This document shows positions 1-6,808 of a stretch of DNA of 42,442 nt, in pieces. The first letter of the stretch is position 1, and the number at the start of each line of letters is the position of its first letter. Source of the DNA: an uncultured Clostridia bacterium (GTDB taxonomy: Bacteria > Bacillota > Clostridia > Oscillospirales > Ruminococcaceae); assembly GCA_947166515.1 (NCBI GenBank), contig CAMVEM010000005.1:1-42442 (forward strand), in the 5' to 3' direction. A model generated the notes under the pieces. The model searched no databases. It was not told the origin of the DNA and saw nothing but the letters and a program-made list of their open reading frames with translations. Position numbers and translations under genes: made by a program.

Positions 1-2
1 TG

Positions 3-68
3 GAAGTCGGAGTTCTTCCGCGCAGCATGAAAAAGACCGCCCGTGTTATCGACGAGCGTTTTGATTGA
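3..68 (+). CDS. C-terminal end of an AMP-forming acyl-CoA ligase (phenylacetate-CoA ligase-like), partial
   Basis: Only the last 21 codons are inside the window; the gene runs in from the left edge. The tail reads EVGVLPRSMKKTARVIDERFD and then stops. The pattern of a leucine-proline-arginine-serine turn, a lysine pair and then RVID resembles the extreme C-terminus of phenylacetate-CoA ligase family adenylate-forming enzymes, where the C-terminal lid domain ends in a similar lysine-rich strand. That family activates aryl or acyl acids to CoA thioesters using ATP. The assignment rests on a short tail recalled from family knowledge, so it is tentative. A hairpin terminator follows closely. Confidence 0.45.
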   Translation, partial: EVGVLPRSMKKTARVIDERFD

Positions 69-76
69 TAAAATGT

Positions 77-110
77 GCCCCACCCCTCCCAATGGGAGGG
101 GGCTATTTTT
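77..110 (+). terminator. Rho-independent terminator with GC-rich hairpin
   Basis: CCCCTCCC (83-90) pairs with GGGAGGGG (94-101) across a 3-nt AAT loop and is followed by CTATTTTT. It closes the gene ending at 68. The arms resemble the short palindrome at the ends of the E elements elsewhere in the window. Confidence 0.7.
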
Positions 111-164
111 GTTATCCTGACGGACTTCGTCCCCCAGGACCCCACCTGTTTTTTAGCGCAAAAT

Positions 165-194
165 AAAAATCCCCACAGAAAAACATCTGGGGGG
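165..194 (-). terminator. Probable terminator of tRNA-Gly
   Basis: On the minus strand a C-rich arm with AGA pairs, with a small bulge, to TCT and GGGG across a T-rich loop. ATTTTT follows. It lies just downstream of the tRNA. Confidence 0.5.
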
Positions 195-217
195 AAATGT
201 CGCTCCGGCCGTGCCGG

Positions 218-291
218 TGGAGCGGACAACGGGAATCGAACCCGCCTCGTCGGCTTGGGAAGCCGAAGTTCTACCGATAAACTATGTCCGC
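218..291 (-). tRNA. tRNA-Gly (anticodon CCC)
   Basis: The minus strand folds into a full cloverleaf. The acceptor stem GCGGACA pairs with TGTCCGC. The D arm is GTTTATCGGTAGAAC. The anticodon stem TCGGC/GCCGA encloses the loop TTCCCAA, which gives anticodon CCC and reads GGG codons. The T arm contains the GTTCGATTC signature. The 3' CCA is encoded in the DNA. Length is 74 nt including CCA. It has its own promoter just upstream and a hairpin terminator downstream, so it looks like a single-gene transcription unit. Confidence 0.96.
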
Positions 292-305
292 AGATAACAA
301 AATAT

Positions 306-334
306 ATTATACATTATATATCCGGATTTGTCAA
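306..334 (-). promoter_or_regulatory. Sigma-A type promoter of tRNA-Gly
   Basis: On the minus strand TTGACA (329-334) and TATAAT (306-311) are both perfect consensus boxes with a 17-bp spacer. The -10 box ends 14 bases before the mature tRNA 5' end. Confidence 0.85.
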
Positions 335-357
335 TCATTTTTAAGCGATCGCGTGAT

Positions 358-389
358 AAAAAATCTCCCCCCGCCGCTGCGGGAGGAGA
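358..389 (-). terminator. Terminator of the sensor-GGDEF gene
   Basis: On the minus strand TCTCCTCCCGC pairs with GCGGGGGGAGA across an AGCG loop, with one mismatch region, and is followed by TTTTTTA. It lies directly after the stop codon at 395. Confidence 0.8.
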
Positions 390-394
390 CGATC

Positions 395-2299
395 TCAGTT
401 TCTTCCTTTTTTTCGTGACGCCTTGTTCGCGTACATTCTTTCGTCCGCGAGTTTCAGACATTCATCTATATTCTCGTAATTATCCGTAAAGTCAATGAAG
501 AATCCCGCGCTCATTCCGACATGATAAGGTTTCTCCGCCGACGCGTTGTATCTTGCGAGATATCCGTCGATACGGCTGCGGTAAAAGATCGGTATGGCGT
601 TATCATAATCGTATGTTCCGAATATTATGAACTCGTCGCCGCCGGAACGCACACAGTACTCTCCATTTCCGCAGCAGGTCTGCAACGCACGCGCACATAC
701 GTTTATCGCAGTATCTCCCTCGCCGTGGCCGTAAGTATCGTTGATTTTTTTCAGATCGTCAAGGTCGGCAACGATCACAAGAAGCTTCTGCTTCTTCTCC
801 CTTGCGGTCTCGAAGACCTGCTTGCTGTAAAGCTCATATCCCTGGCGATTGTAAAGACCCGTCATTCCGTCACGTATGGAATTTGCGAACGCGCGGTTAT
901 ACATCAGCTTCATGCGTTCCTGAACACGCATATATTCAAGCGATACGCTTACCGCAGACGCCCATGAATGATATATGTCCTCGGGGGTCGTGAACTCATC
1001 GTTTTCAAATCTTATGACCTGATAGCCGAAGCATCTGTCCTCGAAATGCACCGAATTGAAATAACAGGTGACCGGTGTATCTTCAAGCAGCATATCCTGC
1101 GGGAAAAGCTCAGACTTCTTAAACGGAACATTACGCTTCTCGCCATTATCAATTTTATAGAACAGCGCCTCGAACATATCATCCTGATAGCCTTCTTTTA
1201 TATATTCGCTGTCGTCCTCACGGAAGAGATTCCAGTCCTTGTTGAGGCACAGTGCAAATGCCGATACACCGCGGAGCAGATATACTCTTGAGAAGATCAT
1301 TGTGATAAGCTGATCGAATGTTTCCTGCGCCATGAGCGATTCCTGCATACTGCAGAACCTGAAATTGCTCGCTGACTCCTGTTCATGCCTGTCTGTCTCG
1401 TTATACTTATGCGCAAAGGCAACATCTCTGTGACAGCCGCAGCTCTCGCCGCACACCAGAAATCCTTCATCGGGATCTTCGGGCTCAACAGTCTCGCCTG
1501 TTATCATTCTGTGCAGTTCACAGATGCAGCGTTCACCCATAAATATATCGGGACGCATACAGGTCGTAACAGAAGGATCGTTGGTTATCGCTTCACCTGA
1601 AAGATCGTATCCCGTAACCGCGATCTCGCCGGGCACATCTATGCCCCGCTCAACGAGCTCATTTGCAAGTGTGACCGCAGCCTTGTCACATGCGCACGCT
1701 ATAGCTTCGGGACGTTCTATCTCGCCGCTTGCGATCTTTTCCGCCATATCGGTCGCAGCCATAGTCCAGAAATCACCGAAGAATACGTATTCATCCTTCG
1801 GGTCAAGACCATGCGCTCTCATAGAATCTTTATATCCGTTCAGTCTCAGGTGAGAAACAGGATATATCTCTGCACCGGTAAGACAGTATACCTTCTTGAA
1901 TCCATGGACCTCGATAAGATGATCCACCACCGCGGCAAATCCCTTGCGGTCGTTTGAGAGTATTCCCTCATAGTTCTCTATGCCGTCATTATCAAGAACA
2001 ACAAGCTTAAGATCCGGCATAGTGCGGAACATATCCAGCATTTTCTGCCTTACTTCGTCCGCCCAGAAAGTATAGTCGACAAAAACGACTCCCGCGATCT
2101 CAGAAGTCTTAAGAAGGCTGTATATGTTTTCTTCACCGATCTGGTGCTTGGTCCTTTCGCCAGTAAGTGTGAATACCGAGAATACCGCGATATTATAATC
2201 GAGCCTCTTTGCCTGCCTGATTATGCCTATCAGCGATCTGTTCCGATAAAATCCATCGGTAGTACCCACAACGACAGCGATGGTTTTTCTCTTTTTCAT
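395..2299 (-). CDS. Diguanylate cyclase with an N-terminal LacI-type ligand-binding domain
   Basis: The 634-residue protein begins directly with a periplasmic-binding-protein-like fold of the LacI/GalR sensor type (about residues 5-290, starting TIAVVVGTTDGFYRN). There is no helix-turn-helix, signal peptide or membrane segment, so it should be a cytoplasmic small-molecule sensor. A linker with CGESCGCHRD follows, then an unassigned middle region to about 470, then a GGDEF domain. SGGDEF is intact at 552-557, and DLDDLKKIND supplies the metal site, so c-di-GMP synthesis is expected. The usual RxxD inhibitory site before GGDEF is replaced by GNGE, so product inhibition is probably absent. It lies 17 bp behind the dCMP deaminase gene and is probably co-transcribed with it. 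The ligand is unknown. Confidence 0.9.
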   Translation of the reverse strand: MKKRKTIAVVVGTTDGFYRNRSLIGIIRQAKRLDYNIAVFSVFTLTGERTKHQIGEENIYSLLKTSEIAGVVFVDYTFWADEVRQKMLDMFRTMPDLKLVVLDNDGIENYEGILSNDRKGFAAVVDHLIEVHGFKKVYCLTGAEIYPVSHLRLNGYKDSMRAHGLDPKDEYVFFGDFWTMAATDMAEKIASGEIERPEAIACACDKAAVTLANELVERGIDVPGEIAVTGYDLSGEAITNDPSVTTCMRPDIFMGERCICELHRMITGETVEPEDPDEGFLVCGESCGCHRDVAFAHKYNETDRHEQESASNFRFCSMQESLMAQETFDQLITMIFSRVYLLRGVSAFALCLNKDWNLFREDDSEYIKEGYQDDMFEALFYKIDNGEKRNVPFKKSELFPQDMLLEDTPVTCYFNSVHFEDRCFGYQVIRFENDEFTTPEDIYHSWASAVSVSLEYMRVQERMKLMYNRAFANSIRDGMTGLYNRQGYELYSKQVFETAREKKQKLLVIVADLDDLKKINDTYGHGEGDTAINVCARALQTCCGNGEYCVRSGGDEFIIFGTYDYDNAIPIFYRSRIDGYLARYNASAEKPYHVGMSAGFFIDFTDNYENIDECLKLADERMYANKASRKKGRN

Positions 2300-2309
2300 C
2301 TGCTTTAAG

Positions 2310-2792
2310 TTATACCTCTATTGTCACAGCTCTGCCGGAGGGTCTGTACTGTTCAACGGCTATGCCGCACTTTTCAAAAAGCATTGCCGAGGCTTTCACG
2401 CCGTCGGTGTCCGCGTATTTATTATCGAAATATACGACGCGCTTTATGCCGCATTGAATGATCGCTTTTGCGCATTCGTTACACGGAAAGAGCGTCACAT
2501 ACAGAGTTGATCCGGAAAGCGAAGGGATACTGCTGTTGAGTATCGCGTTGAGTTCAGCATGGCAGACGAACGGATATTTTGTATCGAGCGTGCTGTCCGC
2601 GCTGCGCTCCCACGGCATATCATCGTCATCGCAGCCTACCGGCATACCGTTGTATCCGACCGATACTATCTTTTTATCATCGTTCACGATACATGCTCCG
2701 ACCTGTGTGGAATTATCCTTGCTTCTCTGTGCAGAGAGCAATGCTATCCCCATAAAATATTCGTCCCATGTTATGTAATCGGTACGCTTCAT
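2310..2792 (-). CDS. comEB: Deoxycytidylate (dCMP) deaminase
   Basis: This zinc-dependent enzyme converts dCMP to dUMP, feeding dTMP synthesis. The 160-residue protein has the cytidine/deoxycytidylate deaminase signature: HAE (zinc-ligand histidine and catalytic glutamate) and PCNEC (two zinc-ligand cysteines). It also has the early STQVGACIV strand and the NGMPVGCDDD substrate loop typical of dCMP deaminases. The ATG at 2792 was chosen over the GTG at 2798 because an AGAGG sits 7 bases upstream of it, while the GTG would be too close. It has its own promoter and runs into the sensor-GGDEF gene. The symbol follows the Bacillus name. Confidence 0.93.
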   Translation of the reverse strand: MKRTDYITWDEYFMGIALLSAQRSKDNSTQVGACIVNDDKKIVSVGYNGMPVGCDDDDMPWERSADSTLDTKYPFVCHAELNAILNSSIPSLSGSTLYVTLFPCNECAKAIIQCGIKRVVYFDNKYADTDGVKASAMLFEKCGIAVEQYRPSGRAVTIEV

Positions 2793-2828
2793 AGCCACGC
2801 CTCTTTTCCGATAAATATACTCTTTTTT

Positions 2829-2857
2829 ATTTTATCACTTTTTGAGAAAAATTGCAA
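2829..2857 (-). promoter_or_regulatory. Promoter of the dCMP deaminase / sensor-GGDEF unit
   Basis: Minus strand TTGCAA (2852-2857), 17-bp spacer, TAAAAT (2829-2834). Confidence 0.65.
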
Positions 2858-2891
2858 TACTTTTTTTATTTTTTTCGTTATTTGCGGAGTT

Positions 2892-3101
2892 CCCCACCCC
2901 CTGCCCCCTCCCCTGAAGGGGAGGGGGTTCTTTTTTTGTGGGGGCTACGCCCCCACACCCCTTACAAGGTGGCTTTCCGTTCGCCCCCTTGACCCCTTCG
3001 GGTGCACTCCCCAAAATCATCATAAACCCGATAGTTAGAGCGGCGAAGCCCCACAAAAAACAATACCCCCTCCCCTGAAGGGGAGGGGGTAGGGGGTGGG
3101 G
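2892..3101. repeat. E element: 210-bp repeat with palindromic, G/C-rich terminal inverted repeats
   Basis: The left end CCCCACCCCCTGCCCCCTCC and the right end, its near-complement GGAGGGGGTAGGGGGTGGGG, form terminal inverted repeats. Each end also contains its own short palindrome, CCCCTCCCCTGAAGGGGAGG. The interior holds a further hairpin, GTGGGGGC-TAC-GCCCCCAC. No credible protein is encoded. The left palindrome followed by a T run could act as a terminator. A second full copy lies at 28623-28852, and a fragment lies around 33936-33995. It fills most of the gap between the dCMP deaminase promoter and the RpiR gene. Confidence 0.75.
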
Positions 3102-3109
3102 CGATCCAC

Positions 3110-3979
3110 TTAAACGTTCTCGTCGTCCTTTTTATAGGCGTCGTTCTCTGCCCAGAGCTCCTCAAGCCTCGTGAGCGTTTTTTCAAGCTTATCGCTGTTG
3201 CGTATGCCGACGGCTGCGACCAGCGCGTTCACAAGGCTGAGCGGTGCGGCAAGACTGTCAGTATAGCTGATGATGTCGCTCTTTGCAAGCAGGAGCTGAT
3301 CTGCATATTCCGCAAGCGGAGAAGCTTCCGAATCGGTTATCGCTATTATGTCCGCTCCGCATTTTTTCGCATACGCGGTAGCTGTGAGCGTGTTCTTGAA
3401 ATATCTCGGGAATGATATGGATATAAAGACGTCTTCCTTACCGAGCCGTATGAGCTGCTGTAGGATACCGCTCGAATTTATCGGCTGAACGTGTATCACA
3501 TTATCGCAGGAGAGCTGGAGATAATTGCTCAAAAATCTTGCAAGGATATCGCTGCTCATAGCTCCGAAAATATATACGCAGCGCGCACCGGTTATCTTAT
3601 CGACAGCGGCATTGAAGGCATCCTCCGACATATTTTCGAGTGTGTAGCGTATGCGCTCGATATCCTGCGTCATAACACTTTTGAGCAGTCCGTCCTCGCC
3701 GAATCTGTCGCTCGATATATCAAGTCTCTGCAAAGTTGTGAGCCTGTTGCGGCCGTAGCTTCGCAGCGCCTTCTGCATTCCGGGATAACCGTCGAACCCG
3801 ATCTCATCTGCAAATCTGACCACTGTGCTCTCGCTGACGCCTACCGCCGCGCCGAGCTTCGCAGCAGTCATGAATGCTGCTTTCTCGTAGTGTTCCGTTA
3901 TATATTTTGCGATTATCTTCTGACTTTTTGAAAATTCAGGCATTCGCTTTTCGATCTCTGCAACAAGATTTTCTGACAT
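3110..3979 (-). CDS. MurR/RpiR family transcriptional regulator
   Basis: The 289-residue protein has the RpiR layout: an N-terminal helix-turn-helix of the HTH_6 type (about 1-80, with KLGAAVGVSESTVVRFADEIGFDGYPGMQ) and a SIS sugar-phosphate isomerase-like domain (about 115-260, with the serine-containing DVFISISFPRYFKNT and IIAITDSEASPLAEYAD). Such regulators bind phosphosugars and usually control sugar or amino-sugar catabolic genes. No sugar operon lies beside it, so its target is not shown here. The start is supported by CCGGAGGAATAAG upstream. Its promoter overlaps a long palindrome. Confidence 0.92.
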   Translation of the reverse strand: MSENLVAEIEKRMPEFSKSQKIIAKYITEHYEKAAFMTAAKLGAAVGVSESTVVRFADEIGFDGYPGMQKALRSYGRNRLTTLQRLDISSDRFGEDGLLKSVMTQDIERIRYTLENMSEDAFNAAVDKITGARCVYIFGAMSSDILARFLSNYLQLSCDNVIHVQPINSSGILQQLIRLGKEDVFISISFPRYFKNTLTATAYAKKCGADIIAITDSEASPLAEYADQLLLAKSDIISYTDSLAAPLSLVNALVAAVGIRNSDKLEKTLTRLEELWAENDAYKKDDENV

Positions 3980-4015
3980 ATACGCTTATTCCTCCGGGTA
4001 AAAGTGTTATTATGT

Positions 4016-4044
4016 ATTATACAACATTCCGACAAAAAAATCAA
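4016..4044 (-). promoter_or_regulatory. Promoter of the RpiR regulator
   Basis: Minus strand TTGATT (4039-4044), 17-bp spacer, TATAAT (4016-4021). The -35 box sits in the tail of the preceding palindrome, so termination from upstream and initiation here share DNA. Confidence 0.7.
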
Positions 4045-4045
4045 G

Positions 4046-4085
4046 GCGAAAATGCAATTTTTTTCAAAGCAAATTGCATTTTCGC
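4046..4085 (-). terminator. A/T-rich palindrome, probable terminator of darA-holB-ricT
   Basis: GCGAAAATGCAATT pairs perfectly with AATTGCATTTTCGC. T runs lie on both sides (CTTTTTT on the plus strand, CTTGATTTTTTT on the minus strand), so it could stop transcription both ways. On the minus strand it follows ricT. Confidence 0.65.
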
Positions 4086-4179
4086 TTTTTTCGTTCGAAG
4101 TTGTCATATCATTCAATTGGATTTAGTTGAGACAAATCATTATTTGCAGAGCCCTACCACCGCCCCCTCCCACTAAATC

Positions 4180-4244
4180 GAAGGTTTCTCTGATGCGCGC
4201 ATCGTGCGCGCTTTTGGAAACCTTCTGTACGGCTTCCTGCCGTA
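4180..4244 (+). repeat. Three-stem module M1
   Basis: Stem A GAAGGTTTC (4180-4188) pairs with GAAACCTTC (4217-4225). It encloses hairpin B, GCGCGCA/TGCGCGC with loop TCG. The internal-loop segments are TCTGAT and TTTTG. Two bases later hairpin C follows, TACGGC/GCCGTA with loop TTCCT. The module is flanked by GCCCCCTCC and GGAGGGGGC, so it sits in the loop of a G/C-rich palindrome of the E type (about 4157-4264). Related modules are at 33871, 34006, 34186 and 34269. Confidence 0.75.
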
Positions 4245-4275
4245 AATGGAGGGGGCTGGGGGTGAGCTCACCATA

Positions 4276-5142
4276 TCAGTCTTCAAGATCCTTGAGGGCT
4301 GCAAGCTCGTCGCGGTTTATGCGGATCTTCGAGTCCTTCAGCAGCTTCACCTCATCACGTCTGAACGGCTGTGCAGGCGCGTCAGGATTGCTTTTCAGCT
4401 TGACTTTGAGCATTCCGGTCAGAAGGTTCGATTCCTCGACCTGACCCTGACCATTCGGTGTATCAACGATAGCACCCACCTTCGGAGTTATCTTAAGCAG
4501 CGCGTCATAGCTGTCCTGCTCATATTTCAGACAGCACATAAGTCTGCCGCAGGTTCCGGATATCTTAGTAGGATTGAGCGAAAGTGACTGCTCCTTCGCC
4601 ATTTTTATGGATACCGGCTGGAATTCTCCCAGAAAGCTCGCGCAACAGAACGGCCTTCCGCAGATACCGAGACCGCCGAGCATCTTCGCCTCATCCCTTA
4701 CGCCTATCTGACGAAGCTCGATACGCGTTCTGTAAACTCCCGCAAGATCTTTTACAAGCTCGCGGAAATCCACTCTGCTCTCAGCGGAGAAATAAAACAG
4801 TATCTTGCTCCCGTCAAACGTGTATTCAACGTTGATAGGCTTCATTTTCAGCCCGTGCTCATTTATTTTCTTCGCAAAGGTCTTCATTATCTCGTTTTCC
4901 TTTGCCTTGTTGTCTTCTATCCGTCTGAGATCATCAGCGGTCGCCTTGCGCATGATAGGCTTGAGCGGCTGGATAATGACGTTGTCTTCCACTTCGCGGT
5001 TTTCTATGACCACCTCGCCGCACTCAATGCCTCTTGCGGTCTCGACTATGACCTTATCACCCGCCGAAAGCTTCTTGCCCGCCGGTGAAAAGTAATATAC
5101 CTTACCGATCTCCTTGAATCTTATTCCGATTATCTCTGTCAT
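4276..5142 (-). CDS. ricT: PSP1-domain protein RicT (YaaT), Y-complex subunit
   Basis: The 288-residue protein carries the PSP1 domain and the paired-cysteine motifs of the RicT/YaaT family: CGRPFCC near residue 155 and GTCGRLMCC near 190. In Bacillus subtilis RicT works with RicA and RicF in an iron-sulfur complex that helps RNase Y in mRNA processing and affects sporulation and biofilm. The start at 5142 gives MTEIIGIRF, with AAAGGA six bases upstream. Upstream in-frame ATGs overlap holB and lack a better ribosome-binding site. It follows holB by 19 bp, and darA-holB-ricT matches the conserved Firmicute order (yaaQ-holB-yaaT), although the intervening yaaR is absent. A G/C-rich repeat carrying module M1 lies just downstream. 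Confidence 0.92.
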   Translation of the reverse strand: MTEIIGIRFKEIGKVYYFSPAGKKLSAGDKVIVETARGIECGEVVIENREVEDNVIIQPLKPIMRKATADDLRRIEDNKAKENEIMKTFAKKINEHGLKMKPINVEYTFDGSKILFYFSAESRVDFRELVKDLAGVYRTRIELRQIGVRDEAKMLGGLGICGRPFCCASFLGEFQPVSIKMAKEQSLSLNPTKISGTCGRLMCCLKYEQDSYDALLKITPKVGAIVDTPNGQGQVEESNLLTGMLKVKLKSNPDAPAQPFRRDEVKLLKDSKIRINRDELAALKDLED

Positions 5143-5161
5143 TTTGTTCCTTTCTTGCATA

Positions 5162-6133
5162 TCACGGATTTTCCGCCGCATTGAAAAGCGCGCTGCAGCA
5201 TTCCGCCGCAAACAGCTTCACATTCGGGTTCGTGAACGACATTCCGTACAGCCGGACTGCCTCGTTGTAAAGTCTTGATACAGCTTTAAGACTGTAGGCG
5301 CCCGCAAGGCGCTCCGTCTGTGCGCGGTATGACCCGTATGAAGGATTCCCCGCTTTAACAGTCGCAGTATTTCCGAAAATATCGGACAGTATGCCGAGAG
5401 CGTCAAATATCTCTTCCCTTGTTTTCAGCGACAGAAACGCATTCAGACAGTCGAGCTCCTTTTTCGCCGCAACAGCGTCCGCCGCTTTTATCGCGGCGCT
5501 CAGATATTGTATCTCGCCGCCGCCGTTTTCAAATCCGAGCGCAGCGCCGATATTCCCGCCGAAGCGCTCAAACAGCTCCGCCGCGCGTACGCGGTCGATA
5601 CCGTTATCCGTCATAGCCCGGGTGAATTCTGCCTCGTCCGCGCCGTCAACCTCAACTGCCGTGACTCTCGACAGCACCGTCTGGAGCACAGGCGTTCTGC
5701 TCTTTGCGATAAAGATATAGCGGTTGAATTCGAGCGGCTCTTCTATGAATTTGAGCAGCGCGTTCTGGCAGATAGGCGACATCTCATCGAGATCCTCAAA
5801 TACGCACACTCTTATATCGCCGTCATTCGGCTTTGTGTAGCAGCTCGTTATGAATTCTCTCAGCTCTTCGACATGATAAGTATTCTTTTCCATTGAGGAA
5901 AGCGGATATACCACATCCGGGTGGATATGCTGCTCAGTACGCCGGCAGCCGTCGCAATGCCCACATGGACGTTCTCCGTCCCCCGCGCACATATACATCA
6001 TAGCCGCATAGTCGGCGATAATGTGTTTTCCGATGCCCTCAGCCCCACAGAACAGAAGCGCGTGGGGAAATCTCCCCGACCGTCTGAAATCCGCGAGCCG
6101 CGCGAGAGCATGTTTTTTTCCGTACAGCTCCAT
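5162..6133 (-). CDS. holB: DNA polymerase III delta-prime subunit
   Basis: The 323-residue protein is the delta-prime clamp-loader subunit. It begins with an AAA+ domain (FPHALLFCGAEGIGKHIIADYAA), has the zinc cluster CGHCDGC near residue 60, and has the conserved LLKFIEEP segment near 130. The Walker A ends in GKH rather than GK[ST], and the SRC arginine-finger motif reads SRVT. Delta-prime subunits commonly do not hydrolyse ATP, so the first change is not disabling. The changed SRC is a departure. The stop of darA and the start of holB overlap as TAATG, showing translational coupling. Confidence 0.93.
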   Translation of the reverse strand: MELYGKKHALARLADFRRSGRFPHALLFCGAEGIGKHIIADYAAMMYMCAGDGERPCGHCDGCRRTEQHIHPDVVYPLSSMEKNTYHVEELREFITSCYTKPNDGDIRVCVFEDLDEMSPICQNALLKFIEEPLEFNRYIFIAKSRTPVLQTVLSRVTAVEVDGADEAEFTRAMTDNGIDRVRAAELFERFGGNIGAALGFENGGGEIQYLSAAIKAADAVAAKKELDCLNAFLSLKTREEIFDALGILSDIFGNTATVKAGNPSYGSYRAQTERLAGAYSLKAVSRLYNEAVRLYGMSFTNPNVKLFAAECCSALFNAAENP

Positions 6134-6459
6134 TACAGCTTCTCGAACCGCTCAATGTCCGTGACGAACACAGTCGCACCGCCGACGCTAACCTCAACGG
6201 GATAGCTTTCCGGCGCTTCTTTTGCAGTAAGCGACGCGGCATTCGGGACATACTGCTTTCTCTTGCGCGAATTATGCGCGATTATCGAGATCACCCCGTC
6301 AACTCCGGAATTCTCACAGGCGATCATGAACGTTGTGTTGCCCGCCATCAGAAATCCGCCTGTGGACGCAAGCTTTGTCGCAGAATAACCGCCCTGTGTG
6401 AGCGCGGACGCGACCGTATGCGCATCGTCATTGTTTACTATTGCGAATATGAGCTTCAT
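6133..6459 (-). CDS. darA: Cyclic-di-AMP receptor of the PII-like DarA/PstA family
   Basis: The 108-residue protein begins MKLIFAIVNNDDAHTVASAL and contains GYSATKLASTGGFLMAGNTTFMI, the hallmark of the DarA/PstA (YaaQ, formerly DUF970) family. These are trimeric PII-like cytoplasmic proteins that bind c-di-AMP. It heads the darA-holB-ricT operon and has a near-consensus promoter and a leader with a 10-bp inverted repeat. Its output partner in the cell is not known from this sequence. Confidence 0.95.
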   Translation of the reverse strand: MKLIFAIVNNDDAHTVASALTQGGYSATKLASTGGFLMAGNTTFMIACENSGVDGVISIIAHNSRKRKQYVPNAASLTAKEAPESYPVEVSVGGATVFVTDIERFEKL

Positions 6460-6496
6460 ATATTTGCTGTCCTTTTCTGTGATATGATCACTATCG

Positions 6497-6538
6497 ACAA
6501 CTTAAGATATTATTCGTTTCATTTTTCGCTTAAGTTGT
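6497..6538 (-). promoter_or_regulatory. 10-bp inverted repeat in the darA leader
   Basis: ACAACTTAAG (6497-6506) and CTTAAGTTGT (6529-6538) are perfect complements separated by 22 bases. They lie between the darA -10 box and its start codon. They could be an operator or an RNA hairpin. No T run follows, so this is not a terminator. Confidence 0.5.
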
Positions 6539-6562
6539 GAATATTGAAGATACAATAAAAAT

Positions 6563-6591
6563 ATTATATCACATTTTTTTCTAAATTGCAA
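6563..6591 (-). promoter_or_regulatory. Promoter of darA-holB-ricT
   Basis: Minus strand TTGCAA (6586-6591), 17-bp spacer, TATAAT (6563-6568). It is divergent from the promoter at 6643. Confidence 0.75.
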
Positions 6592-6642
6592 TACGGGAAA
6601 AATATATCATTTTTATCTGCAATTATTTCTTTGAAAAAGCCC

Positions 6643-6671
6643 TTGAAATATGTTCTCCGCTGTGATATAAT
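6643..6671 (+). promoter_or_regulatory. Promoter of the 6809-10723 gene run
   Basis: TTGAAA (6643-6648), 17-bp spacer, TATAAT (6666-6671). A leader of about 130 bases follows with no recognised riboswitch. Confidence 0.75.
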
Positions 6672-6808
6672 ATAGATGTATCGGCTCTGACGAGCCTGTA
6701 GTATTCCGGGATATGCGAATTTTGTCTTCCGGATGATACGGCTCAGCCGGCTGTCACCGCTGTCAATGATTCATAAAACAGCATAAAACGGTAAAGGGGT
6801 AAGATCAT

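Noticed and set aside
75-344. Plus-strand open frame across the tRNA
   Set aside because: It runs through a terminator and the antisense of tRNA-Gly.
2892-3101. Integron attC site
   Set aside because: The ends are inverted and palindromic, but there is no integrase or cassette structure nearby.
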